The notes under the pieces were generated by a model, which made no database searches, was not told the origin of the DNA, and saw nothing but the letters and a program-made list of their open reading frames with translations. From Chitinophaga vietnamensis (GTDB lineage Bacteria > Bacteroidota > Bacteroidia > Chitinophagales > Chitinophagaceae): 64,000 nucleotides of DNA. Positions within the stretch are counted from its first letter, which is position 1, and each line of letters begins with the position of its first letter. The position numbers were made by a program, and so were the translations under genes. This document shows, piece after piece, positions 1 to 8,395 of the stretch. The DNA lies in NCBI RefSeq assembly GCF_902167635.1, contig NZ_CABHMS010000004.1:62001-126000 (forward strand), written 5' to 3'.

Positions 1-141
1 GGCCGTTACCGTAACGGATGGCGGCACAATATCAGGGAACTGGGTAACGGGCAGCGTGAACAGCGCCAGCAGCCCTACCAGCGTGATAATAAGCGATATG
101 ACCAGTGACAGCACCGGCCTTTTGATAAAAGTGTCGAACAT
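1..141 (-). CDS. RND efflux transporter, N-terminal fragment (AcrB family)
   Basis: Only the first 47 codons are inside the window; the gene runs off the left edge. It starts MFDTFIKRPVLSLVISL, the standard opening of hydrophobe/amphiphile RND pumps: a short cytoplasmic helix with the FIxRP motif followed by the first membrane helix (about residues 10-30) and the periplasmic start LPVTQFPDI. Such pumps export drugs or metabolites using proton flux, in complex with an adaptor and a TolC-like channel. The adaptor gene lies 22 bases upstream on the same strand, so the two form an operon. The family is secure; the substrate cannot be told. Confidence 0.9.
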   Translation of the reverse strand, partial: MFDTFIKRPVLSLVISLIITLVGLLALFTLPVTQFPDIVPPSVTVTA

Positions 142-163
142 GATGGTTGATTTCAGCGATAGA

Positions 164-1282
164 TTATAAGCTCAGTAAACTGTCCATGGATACGGCTTGC
201 GGCCTTATCTGCATTCCGTCGCGGATATTGCGGACGCCTTCTACTACTACATGTTCGCCAGGCTGAAGGCCTGATTGTACGATGTAGAAATGTGCGAAGC
301 GCGCCTGCGGGGTGAAGTTTTTCATCTTCACTTTGTTGGCGGCGTCCACTACGAAAACGTAGTTTTTATCCTGCATTTCAAAGACGGCTTTTTGCGGGAT
401 GATGATGGCGCTATCCATTTCCGTGGTGAGCCGTACCTTGCCGCTGGCGCCATGTTTGAGCAGTTTGCCTGGATTGGGGAAGCGGGCGCGGAAGGCGATG
501 GAGCCGGTATTTTCTTCGAACTCGCTTTCCATGGTTTCGATCTTTCCGCTATGATGATAATCTGATCCATCGGCCAGTACCAATTGTACCTGGCGGTAGT
601 TGTTGTCGCCGTTGGCGAGGGCTTTATTATATTGGAGGTATTCAGTTTCGGAGACGTTGAAGTAGGCATATACTTCGCGTGTATCCGATACCGTAGTAAG
701 GAGGGCGCCTTCGCTGATGAGGCTTCCTTTTTTGAGTGGTATGCGGTCGATGATGCCATCGAAAGGTGCGCGGATGCTGGTGTAGGAGAGACGCATGGCG
801 GCATTGCTGGCATTGGACCTGGCCTCGTCTATTTTAGCTTGTGCCGCGGCGAGACGGGCATTGGCCACTTCAAGTTCGGAGGCGGCAATCACGTTTTTAT
901 CGACCAGCAATTTCACACGTTCTACTTCCAGTGCGGCGGCCTTCGATTCGGCTACGGCGCTGCTGAGCACCGCTCTGGCTTTGGCCAGCTCGGCACTGTA
1001 TTCGGCATCGTTAAGACCGAAGAGCAGCTGCCCTTTCTTCACTTCCTGTCCTTCATCTACATAAATTTTATCAAGAAAACCACTCACCCGCGCTCTGATC
1101 TCCACGTTCTGTACAGCCTGTATATCGGCCACATAAGAACGGTGCAATACGGTGTCGGTGGTGATAAGTGTGGTGACAGGCAACAGTTTTAATTCTTCTT
1201 TGTTCGTGCTTTCACCTTTAGTGGCACAGGCGGCCATAAAAAGGGCGACAAGCGATGTATATATCCCTGTATATTGACGCAT
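164..1282 (-). CDS. RND efflux periplasmic adaptor subunit (AcrA/MFP family), lipoprotein
   Basis: A 372-residue membrane-fusion protein that bridges an inner-membrane RND pump and the outer-membrane channel. The start was placed at the ATG before MRQYTGIYTS because it opens a lipoprotein signal peptide ending in a lipobox around MAAC; the longer reading frame adds 27 residues unlike a signal. After the lipid anchor come the lipoyl/barrel-sandwich halves (ISARV- and VDEGQEVKKGQLLF-type motifs in the first third), an alpha-helical hairpin rich in Ala and Glu, then the beta-barrel and membrane-proximal domains. It sits directly upstream of the AcrB-like gene. Confidence 0.93.
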   Translation of the reverse strand: MRQYTGIYTSLVALFMAACATKGESTNKEELKLLPVTTLITTDTVLHRSYVADIQAVQNVEIRARVSGFLDKIYVDEGQEVKKGQLLFGLNDAEYSAELAKARAVLSSAVAESKAAALEVERVKLLVDKNVIAASELEVANARLAAAQAKIDEARSNASNAAMRLSYTSIRAPFDGIIDRIPLKKGSLISEGALLTTVSDTREVYAYFNVSETEYLQYNKALANGDNNYRQVQLVLADGSDYHHSGKIETMESEFEENTGSIAFRARFPNPGKLLKHGASGKVRLTTEMDSAIIIPQKAVFEMQDKNYVFVVDAANKVKMKNFTPQARFAHFYIVQSGLQPGEHVVVEGVRNIRDGMQIRPQAVSMDSLLSL

Positions 1283-1359
1283 AGCAATAAGATGTTGTTT
1301 CCGGTGATGACCGGAATGAATGAAATCAAAAAATAAAAATGCCGGGAAGAGGGCTTGCG

Positions 1360-1773
1360 TCAAAAGGGAGTGAACCGGAAGAGGAAACTATAGTAAGTGG
1401 GCAGAAATGCTTTCTGGACGCGGTATTCGCCGGTTTTATCAACAGGGAGGCAGCTGCTGTTAGCTATCGTATTGGTATCGATATAAGCAACCCTGTTGTC
1501 GAAAGAGAATTGTTGAGAAGATGCGGAGATGTAGAATCTCGTTTTACGGCGATGCTTGGTAGCATATACATAATCAGGAAGATCATCATCCGGTTCGATG
1601 TGAACGGGTAATTTCGCGAGGAGATTTTCAAAATAATCCTGCCGGGCTTCCTGTATACTGATCTCCTGGAGCAGCGTGTGCCGGTGTGCGGCCACAGCAG
1701 GCAATATACCGGCTGCCAGCTGTATGCACAGCAAGAACACAATATAGGTCCATCTGATCAGATGCTTATTCAT
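1360..1773 (-). CDS. Small secreted protein of unknown function
   Basis: This encodes 137 residues from the second in-frame ATG (MNKHLIRW); an ATG three codons earlier is also possible. A hydrophobic segment at residues 6-29 ending in AVAA looks like a cleavable signal peptide. The mature part is basic and polar with no motif I recognise and ends in an aromatic-rich tail (YYSFLFRF). It precedes the efflux adaptor on the same strand with a 77-base gap, so it may be the first gene of that operon. No function is proposed. Confidence 0.6.
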   Translation of the reverse strand: MNKHLIRWTYIVFLLCIQLAAGILPAVAAHRHTLLQEISIQEARQDYFENLLAKLPVHIEPDDDLPDYVYATKHRRKTRFYISASSQQFSFDNRVAYIDTNTIANSSCLPVDKTGEYRVQKAFLPTYYSFLFRFTPF

Positions 1774-1796
1774 GAGCAACAAAAATAAACATTTTC

Positions 1797-1875
1797 GGAT
1801 TTATTGATTTACGGATTTATGGATTTGAGGATTTGGTGGGAACGGCAAATCCCAAATCCATAAATCCATAAATCC
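1797..1875. repeat. Degenerate copy of the GATTTACGGATTT palindromic repeat
   Basis: Short direct words of the type GGATTTATGGATTT on the left and their reverse complements (AAATCCATAAATCC) on the right form an imperfect inverted repeat around a short centre. The same vocabulary recurs at 4251, 27163, 31666 and 53811. It lies between the 3' end of the heme operon and the small secreted gene. Confidence 0.7.
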
Positions 1876-1884
1876 AAAAATAAA

Positions 1885-1922
1885 AAAATAAAAAAGGGTT
1901 GGCTTTTTTCAAAGGCCAACCC
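1885..1922 (-). terminator. Rho-independent terminator of the heme operon
   Basis: An 8-bp perfect stem (GGGTTGGC / GCCAACCC, extendable by A-T pairs) at 1896-1922 is followed, in the leftward direction, by a run of T at 1885-1895. It lies 29 bases beyond the hemL stop codon. Confidence 0.8.
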
Positions 1923-1950
1923 ACCACTCAGCACAGGATTGAATTGTTAA

Positions 1951-3237
1951 CTATTTGATCGCCTGCATGGCGGATTTGGCTGCTTGTATGGTTGCGTCGA
2001 GGTCTTCAGTAGTGAGCGCATTGCTCATGAACCAGCTCTCGAAAGCAGATGGCGGCAGGTATACGCCGCGTTCCAGCATGGCGTGGAAGAAGCGTTTGAA
2101 TAATTCGTTGTTGGCGGCAGATGCGGCGCTGAAATCGATGATCGGGTATTCGGTGAAATGTACGCTCAGCATAGATCCCAGGGTATTGATGGAGTATACT
2201 ACGCCGGCGGCGCCGAATGCTTCGCGGAGGCCTTTCACGAGATAGTCGGCTTTTTCCTGTAGCTGTTGATAGACCACGGGATTATCATTCAGTGTTTGCA
2301 GGAGGGTATAGCCGGCGATCATGGCGATGGGGTTACCGCTCAAAGTGCCCGCCTGGTATACTTTTCCGGCTGGCGCCAGGTTTTCCATGATTGCTTTCGG
2401 GCCTGCTACGGCGCCTACCGGCATGCCGGCGCCAATGATCTTGCCGAAGGTGACGAGGTCGGCACGGACGCCTAACAATTCCTGTGCGCCGCCGCGTGCG
2501 AGGCGGAAGCCGGTCATCACTTCATCAAAGATGAGCAGGATATTGTGTTGGTCGCACAGCTGGCGCAGCCCTTCCAGGAAGCCCGGCTGTGGCAGGATAC
2601 AGCCCATGTTGCCGGCTACCGGTTCCACGATGATCGCAGCGATCTCGTCGGGATGATCGGCAATGAGCTGTTCTACAGCGGGAAGATTGTTGTATGGTGC
2701 GGTGAGCGTATCTTGTGCGACGGTGGCGGTAACGCCGGGCACAGATTGTATGCCCAGTGTGGCAACGCCGCTGCCGGCGCTCACGAGGAAGGCATCTGCG
2801 TGGCCGTGGTAGCAGCCTTCGAACTTGATGAACTTGTTACGGCCGGTGTAGCCGCGTGCCAGCCTGATGGCTGTCATGCAGGCTTCTGTGCCGGAGTTCA
2901 CCATGCGGATCATATCGATATTGGGCACCATGCCCACGATCAGTTCTGCTATTTTGATCTCCAGTTCGGTAGGTGCGCCGAAGGAAGTGGAAAAAGTGGC
3001 ATATTCCTGAATGGCCTTTACCACAGGCTCATAGGCATGGCCGAGGATCATAGGCCCCCAGGAGTTGATATAATCGATATACCTGTTGCCATCCACATCA
3101 TACATGTAGGCGCCTTTAGCGTGCTGCATGAATACGGGAGTGCCGCCCACGCTTTTGAATGCACGCACGGGAGAGTTTACACCACCTGGTATTACCTGTT
3201 TGGCCCGGCCAAATAACATTTCACTTTTGCTATACAT
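1951..3237 (-). CDS. hemL: Glutamate-1-semialdehyde 2,1-aminomutase
   Basis: This PLP enzyme moves the amino group of glutamate-1-semialdehyde to give 5-aminolevulinate, the second step of the C5 heme route. The 428-residue length is normal. The PLP-binding lysine is K266 in [14 protein letters not shown], and the cofactor-ring aspartate lies in [12 protein letters not shown] (D238). The N-terminal [10 protein letters not shown] and the [14 protein letters not shown] loop (about 115-128) are family signatures. It is the last gene of the leftward heme operon, 32 bases after hemB, and is followed by a terminator. The first enzyme of the route, HemA, is encoded at the other end of the same operon. 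Confidence 0.98.
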   Translation of the reverse strand: MYSKSEMLFGRAKQVIPGGVNSPVRAFKSVGGTPVFMQHAKGAYMYDVDGNRYIDYINSWGPMILGHAYEPVVKAIQEYATFSTSFGAPTELEIKIAELIVGMVPNIDMIRMVNSGTEACMTAIRLARGYTGRNKFIKFEGCYHGHADAFLVSAGSGVATLGIQSVPGVTATVAQDTLTAPYNNLPAVEQLIADHPDEIAAIIVEPVAGNMGCILPQPGFLEGLRQLCDQHNILLIFDEVMTGFRLARGGAQELLGVRADLVTFGKIIGAGMPVGAVAGPKAIMENLAPAGKVYQAGTLSGNPIAMIAGYTLLQTLNDNPVVYQQLQEKADYLVKGLREAFGAAGVVYSINTLGSMLSVHFTEYPIIDFSAASAANNELFKRFFHAMLERGVYLPPSAFESWFMSNALTTEDLDATIQAAKSAMQAIK

Positions 3238-3269
3238 GAAAAGAAATAGTTTTATCGCAAGATAATCAA

Positions 3270-4241
3270 TTATAGATTGAGCAGGCGGACAGCGTCTTTC
3301 GCGAAGTAGGTGGCGATGAGATCGGCGCCTGCGCGTTTGATGCTGGTCATGCTTTCCAGGATGGCTTTATCTTCATTGAGCCAGCCCATTTTAGCCGCTG
3401 CCTTGATCATGGCGTATTCGCCGCTGACATGGTACGCACTAACGGGAACGGTTGTACGATCTTTGATGATGCGTATGATGTCAAGATAGGCCATCGCGGG
3501 TTTCACCATTACGATGTCGGCGCCTTCTTCAATATCCATCAGTGTTTCCTTGATGGCTTCGCGGGAATTGGCATAGTCCATCTGGTAAGTTTTTTTGTCG
3601 CCGAAGCCGGGGGCGGAATCCAGTGCGTCGCGGAAGGGACCATAGAAGCAGGAAGCGTATTTAGCGCTGTAGGACATGATACCGGTTTTATCGAAGCCAT
3701 TTTCTTCGAGGATATTACGGATGGCGAGGATGCGGCCGTCCATCATATCGCTGGGCGCTACGAAGTCGGCGCCTGCCTGGGCATGACTGAGGCTCATGCG
3801 TGCCAGCACTTCCACGGTGGCGTCGTTCACGATCTCGGTGCCGTCCACGATACCATCATGACCGTAGGAAGAATAAGGATCGAGGGCTACATCTGTCATC
3901 ACTACCATTTCCGGGATCGCGTTCTTGATGCCGCGGATCGCGCGCTGCATAAGGCCATCGGGATTTACAGCTTCAGTGCCTTTGTTATCTTTCACATGAT
4001 CGGGCGCTTTTACAAACAGGAGCACACTCTTGATGCCCAGGCTCCACAACTCTTTCGCTTCTTTGATCGTAAGGTCCAGTGAATAACGGAAATAACCAGG
4101 CATAGAACTGATCTCTTCCTTCACATTTTCTCCTTCTGTAACAAATAACGGAGCGATGAAATCGCCGGGTGTCAGTATTGTTTCTGCAACCATCGCACGG
4201 ATGGCGGGAGAGGTTCTTAGGATCCGGTTTCGTCTGATCAT
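3270..4241 (-). CDS. hemB: Porphobilinogen synthase (delta-aminolevulinic acid dehydratase)
   Basis: It condenses two 5-aminolevulinate molecules to porphobilinogen. The 323 residues contain both Schiff-base lysines in their usual contexts, K194 (SYSAKYAS) and K247 (VMVKPAM). The catalytic zinc cysteine triad is missing: the corresponding loop reads [14 protein letters not shown] (about 117-130) without cysteines, which by family knowledge marks the magnesium-dependent or zinc-independent type. It lies between the four-helix-bundle gene and hemL in the leftward operon. Confidence 0.98.
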   Translation of the reverse strand: MIRRNRILRTSPAIRAMVAETILTPGDFIAPLFVTEGENVKEEISSMPGYFRYSLDLTIKEAKELWSLGIKSVLLFVKAPDHVKDNKGTEAVNPDGLMQRAIRGIKNAIPEMVVMTDVALDPYSSYGHDGIVDGTEIVNDATVEVLARMSLSHAQAGADFVAPSDMMDGRILAIRNILEENGFDKTGIMSYSAKYASCFYGPFRDALDSAPGFGDKKTYQMDYANSREAIKETLMDIEEGADIVMVKPAMAYLDIIRIIKDRTTVPVSAYHVSGEYAMIKAAAKMGWLNEDKAILESMTSIKRAGADLIATYFAKDAVRLLNL

Positions 4242-4250
4242 AATATTTTC

Positions 4251-4279
4251 GAATTTTTTGATTTACGGATTTTTTGATT
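4251..4279. repeat. Half copy of the palindromic GATTTACGGATTT element
   Basis: A 29-base stretch matches one arm of the elements at 27163 and 53811 (GAATTTTTTGATTTACGG and following bases). It straddles the 3' end of the four-helix-bundle gene: the reverse complement supplies that gene's last codons (Ile-Lys-Ser-Lys-Asn-Pro) and its TAA stop. Confidence 0.75.
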
Positions 4280-4640
4280 TGATCGCAGTGTGATTGTCTT
4301 TTGCTGTTTTGTCTGTTGCATTGAAAATAAGTACCAGCTCAAGTGCTTCCTTTTGCAGCTTGTTGATTATTTCACCGGTGATTATTTTTGCTTCATTCAA
4401 AATTTGTAACCAATACAATGATTCATCTGCTTCTTCCAATACTACTTTTATCTTGTATATAAAATCAGGTTTTGATTTGGCCCTGCATGCAGCGCGGTAA
4501 TTGGCTCCTACGCTACCTGCCGATCGAATCAGCTGCCTTCCGATCTCATATGCAGCAATACCTCTTGGTAATTGATCACAAAGTTTGATGACGGCAATGT
4601 GAAATTGCTTGGTCCTTTCCAGTAATTGGTGCTTGTTCAT
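4263..4640 (-). CDS. Four-helix-bundle protein (23S rRNA intervening-sequence protein family)
   Basis: A 125-residue, mostly helical protein with the family pattern: an N-terminal helix ending in LCDQLPRG, then the GRQLIRSAGSVGANYRAA motif (residues about 34-52), then a charged helix with EEADESLYWLQIL. The family was first seen encoded in intervening sequences of spirochaete 23S rRNA genes and occurs as single genes in many Bacteroidota; its biochemical role is unknown. Here it interrupts the heme operon between hemF and hemB, flanked by tandem repeats upstream and a half palindromic element over its stop codon. That context suggests later insertion and no role in heme synthesis. Confidence 0.88.
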   Translation of the reverse strand: MNKHQLLERTKQFHIAVIKLCDQLPRGIAAYEIGRQLIRSAGSVGANYRAACRAKSKPDFIYKIKVVLEEADESLYWLQILNEAKIITGEIINKLQKEALELVLIFNATDKTAKDNHTAIKSKNP

Positions 4641-4700
4641 GATAAGGTAAATGGTTGGTTAACAAAACATATCACCAAGTTAACATTTACTTATCAAAAC

Positions 4701-4813
4701 ATTCCAATCGCTTCCATCCAAATTCTCACATTCACAAATTCTCACATCCTCACATCCTCACATTCTCACATTCCAATCGCTTCCATCCAATTCTCACATC
4801 CTCACATCCTCAA
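4701..4813. repeat. Degenerate tandem repeat of TCACATCC/TCACATTC words
   Basis: Short 9-10 base units (CTCACATCCT, CTCACATTCT) are repeated irregularly, and a 20-base word starting TTCCAATCGCTTCCATCC occurs twice, about 69 bases apart (near 4702 and 4771). The stretch fills the gap between hemF and the four-helix-bundle gene. Confidence 0.75.
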
Positions 4814-4817
4814 ATCT

Positions 4818-5732
4818 CTAAATATTTATCCAGTCTCTCGGCTTCAACAGCTCTACCAGCTTGGCTTCTGGGCTTCCGGGCTGCGGATGGAAATCGTATT
4901 CCCAACGCGCTATTGGCGGGAGGCTCATGAGGATAGACTCGGTGCGGCCATTGGTTTTCAGGCCGAAGAGAGTGCCTCTGTCGTGGATGAGATTGAACTC
5001 AACATAACGGCCACGCCTATACGCTTGCCAGTTTCTGTGCGCCTCGGTGTAGGGGATATCTCTTGTCCTTTCTACGATAGGCAGATAAGCGTGGAGGAAG
5101 GCTTCGCCATTGGCTTTCGCGAAGCGGAAACATTCTTCCGCGCTACGGGTATCGCTCGGGCGCAGGTAATCGTAAAAGATGCCGCCGATGCCGCGGGCTT
5201 CGTTATTGCGGTGTTTATTCACAAAATATTCATCGCAATGCTGTTTATATTTTGGATATAATTCTTCTCCAAAAGGATCGCAGGCATTTTTGAAGGTGCG
5301 GTGAAAATGGCTGCCATCGGCCTCTTCGAGGTAGTAGGGAGTGAGGTCGGCGCCACCGCCAAACCAGCAGTCTTTCAGGCTGCCATCCTGATCATACAGT
5401 TCAAAGTAACGGAAGTTGGCATGTACAGTGGGCACAAAAGGATTCAGCGGATGTATCACCAGCGAGATGCCGCAGGCCATGAAATTACTGTTGGTAACGC
5501 CAAATTGCTGCGCCATCACTTCGGGTAATACACCATGCACCACGGAGGTGCTTACGCCGCCTTTTTCAAAAACATTGCCGTTGGCGATTACGCGGGACCT
5601 GCCGCCACCGCCGCCGGGGCGCTCCCAGTGGTCTTCCCGGAAGGTAGCCTTGCCGTCGATGCGCTCGAGCGACTGACATATTTCATCCTGCAGCTGGTGT
5701 ATGAATGCGATGAATTGATCTTTGATTTGCAT
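4818..5732 (-). CDS. hemF: Oxygen-dependent coproporphyrinogen III oxidase
   Basis: It decarboxylates the two propionates of coproporphyrinogen III with O2 to give protoporphyrinogen IX. The 304 residues carry the family signatures: an N-terminal WERPGGGGGRSRVI block (about 37-50), the GISLVIHPLNPFVPTVHANFR stretch split around residue 110, and WFGGGADLTPYYL (about 142-154). The presence of the aerobic enzyme fits aerobic growth. The ATG is 2 bases from the hemE stop, so the two genes are tightly coupled. Confidence 0.98.
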   Translation of the reverse strand: MQIKDQFIAFIHQLQDEICQSLERIDGKATFREDHWERPGGGGGRSRVIANGNVFEKGGVSTSVVHGVLPEVMAQQFGVTNSNFMACGISLVIHPLNPFVPTVHANFRYFELYDQDGSLKDCWFGGGADLTPYYLEEADGSHFHRTFKNACDPFGEELYPKYKQHCDEYFVNKHRNNEARGIGGIFYDYLRPSDTRSAEECFRFAKANGEAFLHAYLPIVERTRDIPYTEAHRNWQAYRRGRYVEFNLIHDRGTLFGLKTNGRTESILMSLPPIARWEYDFHPQPGSPEAKLVELLKPRDWINI

Positions 5733-5734
5733 GA

Positions 5735-6763
5735 TCAGCCATGTGCTTTTACGGTTTCAACAAATGCTTTGGCATGGTCTACCGGTACATTGGGCAGGAT
5801 GCCGTGGCCGAGGTTGGCGATATAACGTTGGCGGCCAAAGCCTTGCAGCATCTCTTTTACGGCCTTTTCAATTTCCGGGATGGGTGATAATAATTTCGCC
5901 GGATCGAAGTTGCCTTGCAAGGTAACGTTGTTGCCGGCAAACTGGCGTGCCAGCGCTGGTTTGATGCACCAGTCGAGGCCAAGGCCATGTGCGCCGGTGG
6001 CGGCCATCTCTTCCAGCGCAAACCAGGCGCCTTTGGCGAAAACGATGGTCGGGCAAACTTCTTTCATCGCCGCAACGATCTGACGGATATATTGGAGGGA
6101 GAAGGCTTCAAAGTCTTGTGGACTGAGCAGCCCGCCCCATGAGTCGAAAACTTGTACCAGGTCGGCGCCTGCGGCCACCTGGGCTTTCAGGTACGCGATG
6201 GTGGTGTCGGTGATCATCTGTAGCAGTTGGTGCGCTACGGCTGGCTGCTGGTAGCAGAAGGCTTTGGCTTCATCGAAGGTTTTGGAGCCTTTGCCTTGTA
6301 CCATGTAGCAGAGCAGGGTCCAGGGAGCGCCGGCGAAGCCGATCAGCGGCACGCGGCCGGCGAGGGTTTGTTTGGTAAGTTTCAGCGCATCGAAAACGTA
6401 ATGCAGCCTTTCGTGCACATCAGGCACACAGAGGCGTTGCAGGTCCTGCGCGCTTTTCACGGGCTCGGGGAGGAGCGGGCCGATCTTTTCTATCAGCTGC
6501 ACTTCCATGCCCATGGCCTGTGGTACAACGAGGATATCGGAGAAGATGATGGCTGCATCTACGCCTACCTGGTCTACGGGCATCACCGTGATGGCGGTAG
6601 CGAGTTCAGGATTTTCGCAGCGTTCAAAGAAAGAATATTTATCACGCAGTTTGATGTAATCCGGCAAGTAGCGGCCCGCCTGGCGCATCATCCATACGGG
6701 CGTGCGGGAAACGGTTTCGCCTCTCAGGGCTTTCAGCAGTAAGTCGTTCTTCAATGCGCTCAT
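5735..6763 (-). CDS. hemE: Uroporphyrinogen decarboxylase
   Basis: It removes four carboxyl groups from uroporphyrinogen III to give coproporphyrinogen III. The 342-residue length is typical. The N-terminal substrate-binding signature [13 protein letters not shown] lies at residues 22-34, and the [12 protein letters not shown] motif with its conserved aspartate is near residue 75-85. It is transcribed between hemD and hemF, 9 bases after hemD. Confidence 0.98.
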   Translation of the reverse strand: MSALKNDLLLKALRGETVSRTPVWMMRQAGRYLPDYIKLRDKYSFFERCENPELATAITVMPVDQVGVDAAIIFSDILVVPQAMGMEVQLIEKIGPLLPEPVKSAQDLQRLCVPDVHERLHYVFDALKLTKQTLAGRVPLIGFAGAPWTLLCYMVQGKGSKTFDEAKAFCYQQPAVAHQLLQMITDTTIAYLKAQVAAGADLVQVFDSWGGLLSPQDFEAFSLQYIRQIVAAMKEVCPTIVFAKGAWFALEEMAATGAHGLGLDWCIKPALARQFAGNNVTLQGNFDPAKLLSPIPEIEKAVKEMLQGFGRQRYIANLGHGILPNVPVDHAKAFVETVKAHG

Positions 6764-6772
6764 TCGTAGCAG

Positions 6773-7480
6773 TTAATGATTGTTAAAATATGATGCAGCT
6801 GCTTGCAGGATGCTGTGGGCATCGGTGCCAGGGCTGACGATGATTTCGTTGGATGTATGTTCCTTCAGTGCGGCGGCGGTAGTACGTCCGATGGCGAAGC
6901 ATATGGTGCTGGCCCCGGGCCTGTTCATGCTGAAAAAGCTGCTCACTGCACTGGGACTGAAAAACAGTATGCCGTCGTAATGCTGCTGTACAGCGGCCGG
7001 GGCAGGACTGTTCTCATATATGACGTATTCGTTTACGGTAATGTTTGCCTGGCGTAGTATGGATGGCAATTCGTCTCTTCGCTGCGTACCGCAAAAGAAG
7101 TTCACTTCGTGTATGCTTCCCCGTTGTATGATCATTTCCGCCAGTTCTTTGCCATAGGGAGCGGCGGCGAGTATTTCGCAGCCGGGGAAAGCGGCTTCCG
7201 CGTGTTGGCGGGTATTGCCGGAGATGCAGCATATGCGGGCATTTCCGGGCGGGCGGCCATGCAGGAATTGTTGCGCCAGTATATCCACCGCATGCATGCT
7301 GGTGAAGACGAGCGGCTGGCTGCTGATGTGGCCGATGTTGGCAGTCAGGGCAGGATTATCCAATGGCGTGATGCGGATAAATTCCTGTATGTCGATGATC
7401 AGGCCCTGGCGGAGGGCGTTGGCCACGAGGCTGTGGTCCAGCGGCCGTGTGCATAATATGCGATGTTGATCATTTGACAT
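6773..7480 (-). CDS. hemD: Uroporphyrinogen-III synthase
   Basis: This enzyme closes hydroxymethylbilane into uroporphyrinogen III with inversion of ring D. HemD is poorly conserved. The call rests on 235-residue length, an overall HemD-like layout (opening ILCTRPLD, central GNTRQHAEAAFPG-type segment, then FFSPSAVSSFF near residue 170 and AIGRTTAAAL near residue 197), and its position. It overlaps the 3' end of hemC by 11 bases and precedes hemE. Confidence 0.93.
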   Translation of the reverse strand: MSNDQHRILCTRPLDHSLVANALRQGLIIDIQEFIRITPLDNPALTANIGHISSQPLVFTSMHAVDILAQQFLHGRPPGNARICCISGNTRQHAEAAFPGCEILAAAPYGKELAEMIIQRGSIHEVNFFCGTQRRDELPSILRQANITVNEYVIYENSPAPAAVQQHYDGILFFSPSAVSSFFSMNRPGASTICFAIGRTTAAALKEHTSNEIIVSPGTDAHSILQAAASYFNNH

Positions 7481-8390
7481 TTCTGATTTGCGCTACTATT
7501 TCAGCGCCGCCCTGCGCCATGATCTCTTCAGCGGCGGCCTGGCCGAGGCCGGCGGCCTTGTCTGCAGCCACTTCGCGGGAGGTGCTGAAAAATTGTGAAC
7601 CGTCAAGACTGCAAAGTTCGCCTCTGAAGTGAACGGTATTGTTTTGAATATAAGCATACGCGCTGATGGGGGTGGTGCATCCGCCCATGAGGGCGCGTAA
7701 AAAATCGCGTTCTATCTTTGTTGCCAGTGCGGTTTCGGCATGATTGAAAGGAGCGCAGGCCTGGCGGCAGAAGGTATCATCTTCGCGGCAAACGGCTACC
7801 ACGGCGCCTTGCGCAGGGGCGGGGAGCATCCAGTCGAGTTCGATGGAATTTTCCGGGCGGATATTGATCCTTTCCAGTCCGGCGGCGGCGAAGATGGCGC
7901 CATCCCAGTTTTCGGCGCTCAGCTTCTGCAGGCGGGTGTTTACATTGCCGCGGAGGTTATGCAGCTGGTGCTGCGGATATTGGCGCAGCCATTGCGCGCT
8001 GCGGCGTACACTGCTGGTAGCGATGTGTGCGATATATCCGGGTATGTGCAGAAAATCGGTATTGTGTTTATACACCAGCAGATCTTTCACCGGGCCGCGT
8101 GGTAATACGGCGGCTTGTACGATCTGTTGTGGTAATTGTGTGGGCACATCTTTGAGGGAATGCACGGCCACGTCTATACGATTATTGAGCAGCGCGAGGT
8201 CGAGGCTTTTGGTGAAGATGCCTTGTACGCCTATTTCGTACAGTGGCGTAACCAGGTCAATATCGCCTTCGCTTTTAATGGGCACCAGTTCGGTGCGGTA
8301 ACCTTGTGCGGTCAGCAGTTCATTCACCTGGTTTGCCTGCCACAGTGCCAGCTGGCTTTCTCTTGTACCTATCCTGATAACTTTGTCCAT
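7470..8390 (-). CDS. hemC: Hydroxymethylbilane synthase (porphobilinogen deaminase)
   Basis: It polymerises four porphobilinogens into hydroxymethylbilane on a covalent dipyrromethane cofactor. The cofactor-bearing cysteine is C238 in LMGGCTTPISAYA. The N-terminal IRIGTRESQLALWQA, the VHSLKDVPT loop (77-84) with the catalytic aspartate, and ATSSVRRSAQ (124-133) are all intact. The 306-residue length is normal. It is the second gene of the leftward operon, 5 bases after hemA. Confidence 0.98.
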   Translation of the reverse strand: MDKVIRIGTRESQLALWQANQVNELLTAQGYRTELVPIKSEGDIDLVTPLYEIGVQGIFTKSLDLALLNNRIDVAVHSLKDVPTQLPQQIVQAAVLPRGPVKDLLVYKHNTDFLHIPGYIAHIATSSVRRSAQWLRQYPQHQLHNLRGNVNTRLQKLSAENWDGAIFAAAGLERINIRPENSIELDWMLPAPAQGAVVAVCREDDTFCRQACAPFNHAETALATKIERDFLRALMGGCTTPISAYAYIQNNTVHFRGELCSLDGSQFFSTSREVAADKAAGLGQAAAEEIMAQGGAEIVAQIRNVK

Positions 8391-8395
8391 CGTGC

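Noticed and set aside
1464-1742. An alternative 92-codon frame overlapping the small secreted protein
   Set aside because: The 1360-1773 frame on the same strand has a signal peptide and an ATG; the alternative is Cys/Arg-rich with no such features.
4701-4813. Possible CRISPR array
   Set aside because: The repeated units are 9-10 bases, irregular, with no spacers of constant length and no cas genes.
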